A DNA stretch of 63,984 nt from the NCBI RefSeq assembly GCF_001654615.1, contig NZ_LWUD01000006.1, positions 1 to 63,984 of the forward strand, written 5' to 3'. The position numbers and the translations under genes were made by a program. The notes under the pieces are model-generated. The model saw only the letters and a list, made by a program, of their open reading frames with translations, searched no databases and had not been told where the DNA came from. The stretch is from Ligilactobacillus aviarius (lineage in GTDB: Bacteria; Bacillota; Bacilli; Lactobacillales; Lactobacillaceae). The first letter of the stretch is position 1. Every line of letters starts with the position of its first letter. Below are positions 47,014 to 55,520 of the stretch, one piece after another.

Positions 47014-47745
47014 TTAAAATAATCGATTGCTAATTATTGACGATGTCGCTTTCATTTTATAGGCAAGATTTTTAATCATCGAACGCTTTAATTCATTTGT
47101 AGTGCCAGACATTCCCAATGTTGCAATACATTTGTTTTTTACAATTATTGGTACCCCTACGCATCGTTTACCTTCTTGTGTTTCCTCATCATCAATAGCA
47201 TATCCTTGATCATGAATGATTTGAAGACTGTTTATGAAAGCATTCATATCAGTTATTGAACTGGGAGTATTCTTTTTCAAATGGATTTTGCGTAGTAGAT
47301 TAAGTAATTCATCAATTTCGAGGCAAGCCAATGCACATTTACCCATTGCGTTGGTATTTAAAGGCCGCTTCTCGCCAAGAATAGCGTAGTCCTCCGGGTG
47401 GTCTTTTCTCGGAATTATTTGAGAGTAAGTGATGTATTCACCTGTAGGAATACCAATATATGCTGACAGGTTAAATTCTTCCACTAATGGTTTTATGTAA
47501 GGAATTACAGACCAATCTAATATCTTGTTGTCAGGTTGAAGAAGATTATAAGCACAATTCATGTAGTATTTATTATCAGATTTACATATTAATTCATACT
47601 CGCATAGTGTATATAACAGTCTAAAGGCAGTAGTTTTACTTATACCGGTTTTGTTAGAAATTTCAGCTAAAGAAAGCCCGTCTTTATCAGCTAAAAGTAA
47701 TAACACATCAAGCCCCTTAGCAAGAGTTCTGGAAATATAATCCAT
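47014..47745 (-). CDS. IclR family transcriptional regulator
   Basis: A 243-residue regulator with an N-terminal winged helix (LAKGLDVLLLLADKDGLSLAEISNKTGISKTTAFRLL) and a C-terminal effector domain (NAMGKCALACLE..DDEETQEGKRCVGVPI). ATG at 47745 is 8 bases after GAGG; the preceding in-frame GTG is inside the RBS. It is co-transcribed with mgsA and faces the sugar-nucleotide cassette, with a palindrome between them that could be its operator. Confidence 0.87.
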   Translation of the reverse strand: MDYISRTLAKGLDVLLLLADKDGLSLAEISNKTGISKTTAFRLLYTLCEYELICKSDNKYYMNCAYNLLQPDNKILDWSVIPYIKPLVEEFNLSAYIGIPTGEYITYSQIIPRKDHPEDYAILGEKRPLNTNAMGKCALACLEIDELLNLLRKIHLKKNTPSSITDMNAFINSLQIIHDQGYAIDDEETQEGKRCVGVPIIVKNKCIATLGMSGTTNELKRSMIKNLAYKMKATSSIISNRLF

Positions 47746-47803
47746 GTAGTTCACCTCATTGGAGATAATATATCAATTTAAGTCAAAATCAAAATTTTCG
47801 TGT

Positions 47804-47826
47804 GATGTTTCAATATGTGAAATATC
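47804..47826. promoter_or_regulatory. Candidate IclR operator
   Basis: TTTCA-N5-TGAAA at 47808-47822 extends to GATGTTTCA/TGAAATATC with 8 of 9 positions symmetrical. It lies between the IclR gene and the divergent epimerase cassette, placing both within reach. Confidence 0.45.
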
Positions 47827-47902
47827 ATGCGTTTTTTTGTCTTGTCTTATTTTATGGATTAGTCTTTTACACGAAAAAATAAAATTTTGGAGGACTTTTA
47901 AC

Positions 47903-48877
47903 ATGAGTAATGTATTAATCACAGGTGGTGCAGGTTTTGTAGGGTCAAACCTTGCAGATCGGTTAGTAGCACAAGGGGACAAAGTTACGATCGTTGATGA
48001 TTTATCAATGGGGTTAGTTGAAAACATTCCGGATTCAGATTTAGTAACATTCTACGAAGAATCAATTACAAATAAGGAATTCATGGAACACTTATTAGTA
48101 AAGAACAAATTTGACTACATTTACTTGTTTGCCGGGGTTGCCAGTGTTGCCGATTCAGTTGCACGGCCATACGAAACCCACCAGGTAAATCAAGAAGCAA
48201 ATGTTTTCTTATTAGAAATTATTCGGAAGCGTAAATTACCGGTAAAGAAGATCTTATTTGCATCTTCAGCAGCGGTTTACGGTGATGATCCACAACTTCC
48301 AAAGACAGAATTATCACGGATCAAACCATTGACGCCATACGCAATCGATAAGTTTGCTTCAGAACGTTACATGATCGACTATGGCAACTTATATGATCTT
48401 CCAACCGTTGCAGTGCGGTTCTTCAATATCTTCGGCCCAAAGCAAAATCCATCTTCACCATATTCAGGAGTAATCTCAATTATTACGGATTGCATTCGGG
48501 AAGGAAAGACATTCAATCTTTACGGCGATGGTGAACAAGTCCGGGACTTTACCTATATTGATGACATTATAGATGCATTATTGTTGTTAACAAGAAGCGA
48601 CAATGCAAGTAATACCCACGGAACATATAATGTTGCAACGGGAATGAAAACAAGTCTTAAAGATATGATTTCAATATATGAAGATATTGCTGGTAAAAAG
48701 CTTGATATTAAGTATTTAGAAAGTAGAAAGGGTGATATTAAGTATTCATATGCAGATACTAGTAAGTTATGCAAATTAGGATATAAGCCGAAATATAGCG
48801 TTGAAATGGGCTTAAGAAAATATTGGAAATATGTCAATGAAAAGGGAGGAAACGACTATGAAAATTTTAATAATTAA
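47903..48877 (+). CDS. NAD-dependent epimerase/dehydratase (GalE-like)
   Basis: A 324-residue extended SDR: ITGGAGFVGSNLADRL for NAD, catalytic Ser in FASSAAVYGDD and the YxxxK motif as YAIDK, with FNIFGPKQNPSSPYSGVIS and GEQVRDFTYIDD typical of UDP-GlcNAc/GalNAc-type epimerases. ATG at 47903 follows TTTGGAGG. A longer in-frame extension reads as hydrophobic junk and lacks an RBS. Its C-terminus overlaps the next gene by 20 bases. Confidence 0.87.
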   Translation: MSNVLITGGAGFVGSNLADRLVAQGDKVTIVDDLSMGLVENIPDSDLVTFYEESITNKEFMEHLLVKNKFDYIYLFAGVASVADSVARPYETHQVNQEANVFLLEIIRKRKLPVKKILFASSAAVYGDDPQLPKTELSRIKPLTPYAIDKFASERYMIDYGNLYDLPTVAVRFFNIFGPKQNPSSPYSGVISIITDCIREGKTFNLYGDGEQVRDFTYIDDIIDALLLLTRSDNASNTHGTYNVATGMKTSLKDMISIYEDIAGKKLDIKYLESRKGDIKYSYADTSKLCKLGYKPKYSVEMGLRKYWKYVNEKGGNDYENFNN

Positions 48878-49412
48878 TGGATATGAAAAACATGTTGATA
48901 GTAATGGAATTTTAACTAAAACATTATTTGATACATATTTAAATGAACTAAGACAAAAGAACGATGTTCAAATTTCGTGGGTTGAATCTTACGATCGAGT
49001 ACAAGAACAGAATAAATTTTTATGGGCTGATCTAGTAATTATTCAATTTCCAATTTATTGGTTCCAAGTCCCTGGGAAACTAAAACTATATATGGATGAT
49101 GTTTTCGGATTCTACGAATTTTATGGTTCAGGCAAACGATACGGTCAAAATGGATTGATGAACGGCACAAAGTATTTATTGTCTACGACATGGAACGCAC
49201 CTAAATATGCATTCAATGATGAAAAGGAATTCTTTGGCGGAAAAGATGTCGATGATGTACTTTTCCCAATGTACTGTGCTTTCAAATATTGTGGTTTTAA
49301 ACCCTTTGATGAGAATAGACGAACACTTTCATTTCATGATGTTATCAAGAATCTTAAAGTTGATGAGTATATTAATGAAATAAAAACTTTTGTAAAAAAG
49401 CATAATCTTTAG
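48858..49412 (+). CDS. NAD(P)H quinone oxidoreductase, flavodoxin-like (MdaB type)
   Basis: A 184-residue flavodoxin-fold protein: [21 protein letters not shown] for phosphate binding of FMN/FAD, and [27 protein letters not shown], which is the signature of MdaB/KefF-type quinone reductases. GGGAGG precedes the ATG at 48858, overlapping the preceding epimerase gene. Its presence between two sugar epimerases is unusual and suggests a redox step in the cassette, but the substrate is unknown. Confidence 0.82.
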   Translation: MKILIINGYEKHVDSNGILTKTLFDTYLNELRQKNDVQISWVESYDRVQEQNKFLWADLVIIQFPIYWFQVPGKLKLYMDDVFGFYEFYGSGKRYGQNGLMNGTKYLLSTTWNAPKYAFNDEKEFFGGKDVDDVLFPMYCAFKYCGFKPFDENRRTLSFHDVIKNLKVDEYINEIKTFVKKHNL

Positions 49413-49432
49413 TAGGTGGAGGTAATTTAGCA

Positions 49433-50425
49433 ATGAAAACAGTAATGGTAGCAGGTGGAGCAGGCTATATTGGTTCACATATGGTTTATCGGCTTTTAGA
49501 AAAAGGATATGATGTGGTTGTTGTTGATAATTTATCAACTGGCCATGTGGAAGCAATTGATAAAAAAGCACGGTTTTATCAAGGAGACACTCGGGATAAA
49601 GACTTTATGGATAAGGTCTTTAGTAAAGAAAATGTAGATACGGTTATTCATATGGACGCTTATTCAATCGTCCCTGAATCAGTAAAAAATCCGCTGAAGT
49701 ATTTTGATAATAACTTAATTGGAGTTATTAATTTACTTGAAGAAATGGATAAACATCATGTAGACAAAATTATTTTCTCAACAACTGCGGCGGTATATGG
49801 AAACCCAGAAAGAACACCAATTTTAGAAAGTGATCGTAAAGATCCAATTAATCCATATGGCGATAGCAAGCTCATGATGGAAAAGATTATGAAGTGGGTA
49901 AGTAACGCAACAAATATTAAGTATGTGGCATTGCGTTACTTCAATGCGGCAGGAGCACATCCTAAAGGTATAATTGGAGAGGCTCACGATAATGAAACTC
50001 ATTTGATTCCTAATATTTTAAAAGTTGCACTTGGAAAACAAGACATGTTCCATATTTATGGGGATGATTACAATACTCCTGACGGAACAAATATTAGAGA
50101 TTATGTTCATATTTTGGATTTAGCAGATGCTCATATCTTAGCGATGAAATATCTTGAAGAAGGTAATGAAAGTGCAGCGTTTAATTTGGGGTCAAGTACT
50201 GGATTTTCAGTTAAGGAAATTTTAGAGGAAGCCAAGAAGGTAACTGGAATGGATATCCCAACGGTCATTTCACCACGTCGCGGAGGGGATCCGGATATTT
50301 TGGTTGCAGATAGCACAAAGGCCCGTGAAGTTCTTGGATGGAAGCCGCAATATGAAAATGTTCATGATATTATTCAGACAGCTTGGACATGGCATCAAAA
50401 ACATCCAAATGGTTACAATGCTTAG
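49433..50425 (+). CDS. galE: UDP-glucose 4-epimerase
   Basis: A 330-residue GalE. The cofactor motif is [16 protein letters not shown], with [11 protein letters not shown], catalytic Ser-Thr-Thr in FSTTAAVYG, YxxxK in [12 protein letters not shown], and C-terminal [13 protein letters not shown]. It interconverts UDP-glucose and UDP-galactose. It is the third gene of the cassette, and GalT/HIT-like DUF4931 follows directly, so a role in galactose handling is plausible. In [10 protein letters not shown]-type sequence the usual FAG/A motif reads IHMDAYS, a minor deviation. Confidence 0.92.
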   Translation: MKTVMVAGGAGYIGSHMVYRLLEKGYDVVVVDNLSTGHVEAIDKKARFYQGDTRDKDFMDKVFSKENVDTVIHMDAYSIVPESVKNPLKYFDNNLIGVINLLEEMDKHHVDKIIFSTTAAVYGNPERTPILESDRKDPINPYGDSKLMMEKIMKWVSNATNIKYVALRYFNAAGAHPKGIIGEAHDNETHLIPNILKVALGKQDMFHIYGDDYNTPDGTNIRDYVHILDLADAHILAMKYLEEGNESAAFNLGSSTGFSVKEILEEAKKVTGMDIPTVISPRRGGDPDILVADSTKAREVLGWKPQYENVHDIIQTAWTWHQKHPNGYNA

Positions 50426-50437
50426 GAGGAAGATCGT

Positions 50438-51205
50438 ATTATTGATGTAGCAACATTTAATTTTAATATTGGTAGCAGTAAAACCAAACAGTTGAGTGAT
50501 GAATGTCCTTTTTGTAAAGTAGAAAGTCTTGAAAATATTTACTATCAAAAAGATGGTTTAGTTTTATTAAAAAATAAATTTTCGACTTTAGAAAATACTG
50601 TTCAATTAGTTTTGATAGAGTCTTCTAAGCATGATACAGATATTCCGTCCTATAGCATAAGCGAGTGGACCAAAATACTGGAATTAGCTGTCCAATTTTG
50701 GAAGAGAATTATGGATTCCGATAAGTTTAAAAGTGTTGTCCTTTATAGAAATCATGGCCATTTGTCAGGAGGAACGCAATCTCATCCACATATGCAAATT
50801 GTAGGTTTTAAAGATATTAATGTTTTTTCAAAGATTAGCTATGAATATTTTGAAGGACTACAGGTTACTCATGAGAAAGGAATAGAACTGAATGTATCGA
50901 CTAAACCTATTATGGGTTTGTTGGAATTGAATGTTAAGTGGAAGAATGATCAGCAATTGCCAAGGGTTGCAGAATTAATAAAAATCAGCGTTAAATATAT
51001 TCTTAAAGACTATTACAACGGACTTTGTAGTGATTATAACGTATTCTTTTATAAATTAAATGATGATTATTTTTGTAAAGTTATACCACGATTTGTAGTT
51101 TCACAATATTATGTGGGATATCAATTATCTCAGTGTTTAGATATGGATAGCTTGTCTAAAATTGAAAGTGAAATTAGAGAAGATTATCTTAAAAACAGTA
51201 ATTAA
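50438..51205 (+). CDS. DUF4931 protein, GalT/HIT-like nucleotidylyltransferase fold; apparent AUU start
   Basis: About 255 residues. It contains DECPFCKVESLENIYYQKDG, resembling a zinc-binding CxxC, and HPHMQIVGF, equivalent to the HPHGQ active site of galactose-1-phosphate uridylyltransferase, preceded by NHGHLSGGTQS. The AGGAGGA RBS at 50424-50430 is 7-10 bases before ATT codons at 50438 and 50441 in frame. Those give an N-terminus IDVATFNFNIGSSKTKQ that resembles the family opening. The nearest standard start, TTG at 50492, would drop this part. AUU initiation is therefore inferred. Confidence 0.72.
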   Translation: MIDVATFNFNIGSSKTKQLSDECPFCKVESLENIYYQKDGLVLLKNKFSTLENTVQLVLIESSKHDTDIPSYSISEWTKILELAVQFWKRIMDSDKFKSVVLYRNHGHLSGGTQSHPHMQIVGFKDINVFSKISYEYFEGLQVTHEKGIELNVSTKPIMGLLELNVKWKNDQQLPRVAELIKISVKYILKDYYNGLCSDYNVFFYKLNDDYFCKVIPRFVVSQYYVGYQLSQCLDMDSLSKIESEIREDYLKNSN

Positions 51206-51209
51206 ATGA

Positions 51210-51254
51210 AAGAGGAGCACTTATTAATCTTATTGGTTAATGAGTGTTCCTCTT
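51210..51254. terminator. Bidirectional terminator
   Basis: AAGAGGAGCACTTATTAA and TTAATGAGTGTTCCTCTT form a long stem (16 of 18 pairs, remaining G-U), between convergent genes. Confidence 0.85.
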
Positions 51255-51256
51255 AC

Positions 51257-51598
51257 TTAATGTACAAAAATCTTGGCATATTCTGTTGCAATTTTTATAA
51301 GTGCTTTATCACGTAATCGATAAACTGTACTTCTACCGATAAAAAGAGTGCTTGCGATAAAGGTAGATGTCTTATGTTTGAAGAACTGTAGGTATAAAAT
51401 CTTCCGGCTCAAGGTATCCAATGAATTAAATGCTTCTTCAACAGTTTTAAAGAATATATTTTTAATGTTGGAGTCTTTTACTTTGTAATTTGAACTAAAA
51501 ATAATGGTAGATGAATTTTTGTAAAGAATAACGGAGTATTTGTAATCCTTTAGTAATGTTTCTCCCAAATCAATTAATTGATTACTATTTAAAGACAT
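51257..51598 (-). CDS. ArpU-like phage transcriptional regulator
   Basis: A 113-residue protein with a C-terminal sigma-region-4-like helix-turn-helix (FNSLDTLSRKILYLQFFKHK, then FIGRSTVYRLRDKAL). ArpU/RinA-type late regulators of Gram-positive phages have this form. ATG at 51598 follows GAAGGA. The low GC and the XRE-ImmA pair beside it point to a phage or integrative-element remnant. Its gene targets are unclear. Confidence 0.6.
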   Translation of the reverse strand: MSLNSNQLIDLGETLLKDYKYSVILYKNSSTIIFSSNYKVKDSNIKNIFFKTVEEAFNSLDTLSRKILYLQFFKHKTSTFIASTLFIGRSTVYRLRDKALIKIATEYAKIFVH

Positions 51599-51698
51599 AG
51601 TTGTTCCTTCTTTTTGATAAAATAATATTAAATTGGTTTTCAAAACTTATATTTTATTATAAAATATACACGAAAAGAAAAAATAATTCAACTATTTT

Positions 51699-51714
51699 TG
51701 ATATTAAAATATCA
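51699..51714. promoter_or_regulatory. Candidate operator of the XRE repressor
   Basis: TGATATT-AA-AATATCA is a perfect 7-2-7 palindrome in the divergent promoter region between the ArpU-like and XRE genes. Confidence 0.4.
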
Positions 51715-51761
51715 GAATTTAATAATAAATAATTACTTTAGTATAAAAAGGATGAAGAAGG

Positions 51762-52121
51762 ATGTTCGAAAGATTAAAGAAAACGGCAAAGGAAAAAGGG
51801 TATTCGTTATACGAATTAGCCGATAAGGCAGGGCTAGGAGCAGGTACAATTTATAGTTGGAAAAATAAAACACCATCAATAAAAAAGCTATCAAAAGTAG
51901 CTTCTATATTGGGCGTGACAACTGACTATTTATTGAAAGGTGAAGAAAATAAAGTAAATATTGAGCCAATTTTAAATGCTAATCAATTGTATATGAAAGA
52001 TAAGGCATTAAGCGATAGAGATCGTAAGATTATTCAAAATATATTAAAAGGAGTTTTAGAATCAACGGAAGGACAAGAAAGGCTCAAAGATAGAGGCTAT
52101 ACAGGAGAAAGTGATGATTAG
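51762..52121 (+). CDS. XRE family repressor (phage cI-like)
   Basis: A 119-residue protein with an N-terminal helix-turn-helix (FERLKKTAKEKGYSLYELADKAGLGAGTIYSWKNK..ASILGVTTDYLLKG) and a charged C-terminal tail. It overlaps the ImmA gene by one base. XRE plus ImmA/IrrE pairs are typical of phage and ICE lysogeny control, in which ImmA cleaves the repressor. Confidence 0.82.
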   Translation: MFERLKKTAKEKGYSLYELADKAGLGAGTIYSWKNKTPSIKKLSKVASILGVTTDYLLKGEENKVNIEPILNANQLYMKDKALSDRDRKIIQNILKGVLESTEGQERLKDRGYTGESDD

Positions 52122-52573
52122 TGAAATATCGATCATTAAATGAGATTTTTGAGAACTTAGATGAAGATGTTACTGATCCATTGCAGTTAGCCAAAGACTT
52201 TGACTGTAAAGTGGTAGAAAGTGAGTTACCAAATCATATTCAAGGGTTTACAGAACCTACATCACAATATATTTTTATCAATCGGAATATGAATGAAATG
52301 TTCAAAAAATTTGTGATAGCTCATGAATTAATTCATGCATTATTAGATAGTGGCTCTTCGTATTTATTAGAAAACGAAAGGGTAAGTACTTTAAAGACGG
52401 AAGCAAGAGCAAATAAGGGAGCTCTCTTTCTTTTGCTAAGGAATTATTATCATATATTAAATATTGATGGGTTTAATATTTGTAATTTTATGAGCTTTTA
52501 TCATATTCCTGAGAAGTATTTTTATTTTTTTAACGAATGTTTGATTGATTTGAAAACGATTAAGAAAAAATAA
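52121..52573 (+). CDS. ImmA/IrrE family metalloprotease
   Basis: A 150-residue protease with zinc motif HELIH at residues 68-72 (VIAHELIHALLD) and the downstream Glu in KTEARANKGALF near residue 93. It likely cleaves the XRE repressor encoded just before it. Starts at GTG with GGAGAAAG upstream, translationally coupled. No integrase is in the window. Confidence 0.85.
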   Translation: MKYRSLNEIFENLDEDVTDPLQLAKDFDCKVVESELPNHIQGFTEPTSQYIFINRNMNEMFKKFVIAHELIHALLDSGSSYLLENERVSTLKTEARANKGALFLLLRNYYHILNIDGFNICNFMSFYHIPEKYFYFFNECLIDLKTIKKK

Positions 52574-52666
52574 ATAAGTTTTTGTGCCATTTGATTTCAT
52601 TTGAACTATGATTAGGTCGTAAAGGATATATTACTTTACTTAGTTAATCTTTAGGGGATGAGATAG

Positions 52667-53497
52667 ATGAAGAAAAATAATATCTTTCTTAATTCAGTAG
52701 TATTAGGTACCTTACTTGTATCAGGAATGACTACTACAGGAGTTATGGCTAGTGATTGGCATGCTAATACTCCGAGCGAAATCGCTGAATTAAACAAAAA
52801 TGGAACGTATACTGTACGTTCAGGAGACACAGTATGGGCAATTGGAATGCACTATAATATTAAGCCAAATGTTATCGAAGAGATGAATGGGATCAACAAC
52901 CCATATGAATTACAAATTGGTACTATTTTACACTTGCACATTTACGACCATGGAGAAAAGGCAGAGTTTACTGTAACTAATCCAGAGGGTGTCGCAGTAA
53001 AAAAGACTTTAACAACAAAAGATAAGTTAGACAAAAATAAATCATTTGGCCAAAGTGTTAAAAATACCAATTTGACTAAGAGTGAAAAGAAAGCTAAAAA
53101 GAGTGATCTTTCTTCAAATAAGAGTCAAAAGCAAAGTGAAGCTTCGTCAATGTTACAGGCTAAAAGTAGCTCTCAACAGGTCAATGTATCATCAGTTCAA
53201 GCAACAACTAATAATAACAATGAGGTTCAGACCCCAGAACAAGCTATTCAAGTTGCAATCAATAAATATGGTACAAATAATGGTAATTGGCGTTGGGCAT
53301 GCATGGCAACTGGTGGCGTTAACAGCCCACAATATAAATGGTCTGGAAATTCAAATGTAAGTAATAATGATTCTAACGGTTACTTTGTTGTAAGAAACTA
53401 TTTGAAGAATGATCCAGATTCTACAGATGGTGGACTAATTAACACATATATTGTTTATCCAAACGGAACAATTACACCAGATAATGGACAATGGTAA
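52667..53497 (+). CDS. Secreted LysM-domain wall protein
   Basis: A 276-residue secreted protein. The signal peptide ends near residue 29 (GVMASDWH). One LysM domain follows (TYTVRSGDTVWAIGMHYNIKP..IGTILHLHI), then a Lys/Ser-rich linker and a C-terminal 80-residue domain (TPEQAIQVAINKYGTNNGNW). LysM binds peptidoglycan; the C-terminal domain is unknown. A hairpin terminator separates it from the next LysM gene. Confidence 0.85.
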   Translation: MKKNNIFLNSVVLGTLLVSGMTTTGVMASDWHANTPSEIAELNKNGTYTVRSGDTVWAIGMHYNIKPNVIEEMNGINNPYELQIGTILHLHIYDHGEKAEFTVTNPEGVAVKKTLTTKDKLDKNKSFGQSVKNTNLTKSEKKAKKSDLSSNKSQKQSEASSMLQAKSSSQQVNVSSVQATTNNNNEVQTPEQAIQVAINKYGTNNGNWRWACMATGGVNSPQYKWSGNSNVSNNDSNGYFVVRNYLKNDPDSTDGGLINTYIVYPNGTITPDNGQW

Positions 53498-53506
53498 AAA
53501 AAGATG

Positions 53507-53537
53507 AGATCTAGCAGTCAGCTGCTAGATCTTTTTT
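53507..53537 (+). terminator. Terminator of the LysM wall protein
   Basis: AGATCTAGCAG and CTGCTAGATCT form a perfect 11-bp stem with a 4-base loop, followed by TTTTTG. Confidence 0.85.
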
Positions 53538-53623
53538 GTTAGAGGTTGGGACACTGTATCAATGAATTTTAAATACTATATAACTGTCAGCTGATAAAGA
53601 TATTTTTTGAAAGGATGATAGTT

Positions 53624-54979
53624 ATGTATACAAATTCAGAAATTCAAGTTGCAGAACAGGTAAAGGAATATTTCATTAATCAAGGTTGGACACTTCAAGC
53701 CATTTGTGGACTTATTGGTAATATGTATGGTGAATCTGCCTTGGACCCATCAGCATGGGAAGTTCCGGGAAATTCAAGTTATGGAATTGGCTTGGTTCAA
53801 TGGACTCCTGGTACAGAATTACTTAATTGGAGCTCTCAAAACGGAAAGAATCCATACGCAGTAGATACTCAATGTGATTTGATTGAATCACAACTCGTTA
53901 ACGGTGGCCAGTATTATTCAACATACGCATATCCATTAAGTGCCACAGAATTTATGCATAGTACAGCGAGTCCAAGCTATTTAGCAGATGTTTGGGTTCA
54001 CAACTATGAGAGACCAGCTAATTACAGCTCAGCCCCTAAACGTGAAGCAGCAGCTGAATACTTTTACGGATACTTTAATGGAAATCCGTCAAACGTATCA
54101 CCAGCCCCTTCTAATGGGAATGGGGGAAGCTCTAATCCTAAAACATACACTGTACAAAGTGGTGACACATTAAGTGGAATTGCAGCACGATTTGGTGTAA
54201 CGGTTCAAGACTTATGTAATTGGGATAATATTTCAGATCCGAACAAGATTTATGTGGGCGAAGTATTGAATTTAACTGGTCCAAGTTCAAATCAATCATC
54301 TAATTCCGCTCCTCAGACGTATACAGTTCAAAGTGGTGATACGTTAAGTGGAATTGCAGCACGATTTGGTGTAACGGTTCAAGAACTTTGTGATTGGAAT
54401 AATATTTCTAATCCAAACTATATTTATGTGGGCGAAGTATTAAAGCTGAGTGGTGGTTCTACATCTTCAAATTCTAGTTCATCAAATCCCACGACATACA
54501 CTGTACAAAGTGGTGATACTCTTAGTGGTATTGCCCAAAAGTTTGGAGTTACTGTCCAAGAACTTTGTGATTGGAATAACATTTCTAACCCTAATTATAT
54601 TTATGTTGGTGAAGTTCTTCGAGTAAGTGGCAACACTGGCTCAACATCGTCAACTTCAACATCATCAAATGCTCAAACATACACTGTACAAAGTGGTGAT
54701 ACATTAAGTGGAATTGCAGCAAAATTTGGTGTAACAGTTCAAGACTTGTGTAACTGGAATAATATTTCAGATCCAAATAAGATTTATGTTGGTGAAGTAT
54801 TACAAGTAAGTGGCAATACCAGTTCACCGACTACAAATCGCCAAACATATACTGTACAAAGTGGTGATACATTAAGTGGAATTGCAGCAGAATATGGTGT
54901 AACAGTTCAAGATTTGTGTAACTGGAATAACATCTCAGATCCGAATAAGATCTATGTTGGTGAAGTTCTTCAAGTTTAG
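53624..54979 (+). CDS. Phage-type lysozyme with five LysM repeats
   Basis: A 451-residue putative muramidase or endolysin. Residues 1-150 form a phage tail lysozyme-like domain ([20 protein letters not shown] and [12 protein letters not shown], with a candidate catalytic Glu), then five LysM units near 170-451. Each LysM has the form [35 protein letters not shown]. There is no signal peptide, as expected for a phage endolysin released by a holin, but none is nearby. ATG at 53624 is 9 bases after AAAGG. Confidence 0.85.
   Translation: MYTNSEIQVAEQVKEYFINQGWTLQAICGLIGNMYGESALDPSAWEVPGNSSYGIGLVQWTPGTELLNWSSQNGKNPYAVDTQCDLIESQLVNGGQYYSTYAYPLSATEFMHSTASPSYLADVWVHNYERPANYSSAPKREAAAEYFYGYFNGNPSNVSPAPSNGNGGSSNPKTYTVQSGDTLSGIAARFGVTVQDLCNWDNISDPNKIYVGEVLNLTGPSSNQSSNSAPQTYTVQSGDTLSGIAARFGVTVQELCDWNNISNPNYIYVGEVLKLSGGSTSSNSSSSNPTTYTVQSGDTLSGIAQKFGVTVQELCDWNNISNPNYIYVGEVLRVSGNTGSTSSTSTSSNAQTYTVQSGDTLSGIAAKFGVTVQDLCNWNNISDPNKIYVGEVLQVSGNTSSPTTNRQTYTVQSGDTLSGIAAEYGVTVQDLCNWNNISDPNKIYVGEVLQV
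54148..54976 (+). repeat. Five tandem LysM-coding repeats
   Basis: Five units of about 130 bases are separated by Ser/Thr/Asn linkers of variable length. The DNA units are close to each other in third-codon positions too (GTACAAAGTGGTGA and similar), which suggests recent duplication or recombination. Confidence 0.85.
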
Positions 54980-55003
54980 TCTAGGTTTCTAACAAGTATC
55001 TTT

Positions 55004-55042
55004 AAACGACTTCGTTTTATGACGAAGCCGTTTATTTTTTTA
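55004..55042 (+). terminator. Terminator of the lysozyme gene
   Basis: AAACGACTTCGT and ACGAAGCCGTTT form a 12-bp stem with one mismatch, followed by ATTTTTT. Confidence 0.75.
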
Positions 55043-55212
55043 TTAAGTAAATAGGTTTGTTTAACCGATTAATAAATTGAGTTATTTTGTATTCAAACGA
55101 GAAATGCCCAGATGAATATACGTATAAAATTAAGAAGTTGATTAATTTTAATTCGGGAATTATAATTGTTTTTGTGTAAAAAGCACAAAAAATTTAAAAA
55201 GAGGTATTTATT

Positions 55213-55520
55213 ATGAATTATGATGAGTCGATTTCTACTTTTAACTCTTTAGCAAATACGTGGGATACTAAACATGGTTATATTGACAAAATAAAAGGGC
55301 GGTTATTGTTGATTTTACTTTAGATCGAGATACTACTGAATTTAGTACATTAGAACATTCAAAGAAAGAAGAATATGGAGCAGGGGTTAATTATTATACA
55401 CAAGAAGAATTATCTTCTATGTTAAAAGATTGTGGTTTTAATGTTATAAAGGTTGAACAAGTAGGGGAAAAAAGAGAACTTAACCATACACTTTTTTTAG
55501 TAGAAAAGAGAGATAAATGA
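55213..55520 (+). pseudogene. Class I SAM-dependent methyltransferase, internally deleted
   Basis: The frame begins MNYDESISTFNSLANTWDTK, typical of a class I methyltransferase N-terminus. It stops after 36 codons. From about 55308 another frame reads VDFTLDRDT and ends in YYTQEELSSMLKDCGFNVI and TLFLVEKRDK, which resembles a methyltransferase C-terminus. The SAM-binding core between them is missing, so an internal deletion plus frame change has destroyed the gene. The stop overlaps the MFS start (ATGA). Confidence 0.7.

Noticed and set aside
47759-47902. A longer N-terminus for the epimerase
   Set aside because: The extension is hydrophobic and Cys-rich without family similarity, and the RBS (TTTGGAGG) serves ATG 47903.
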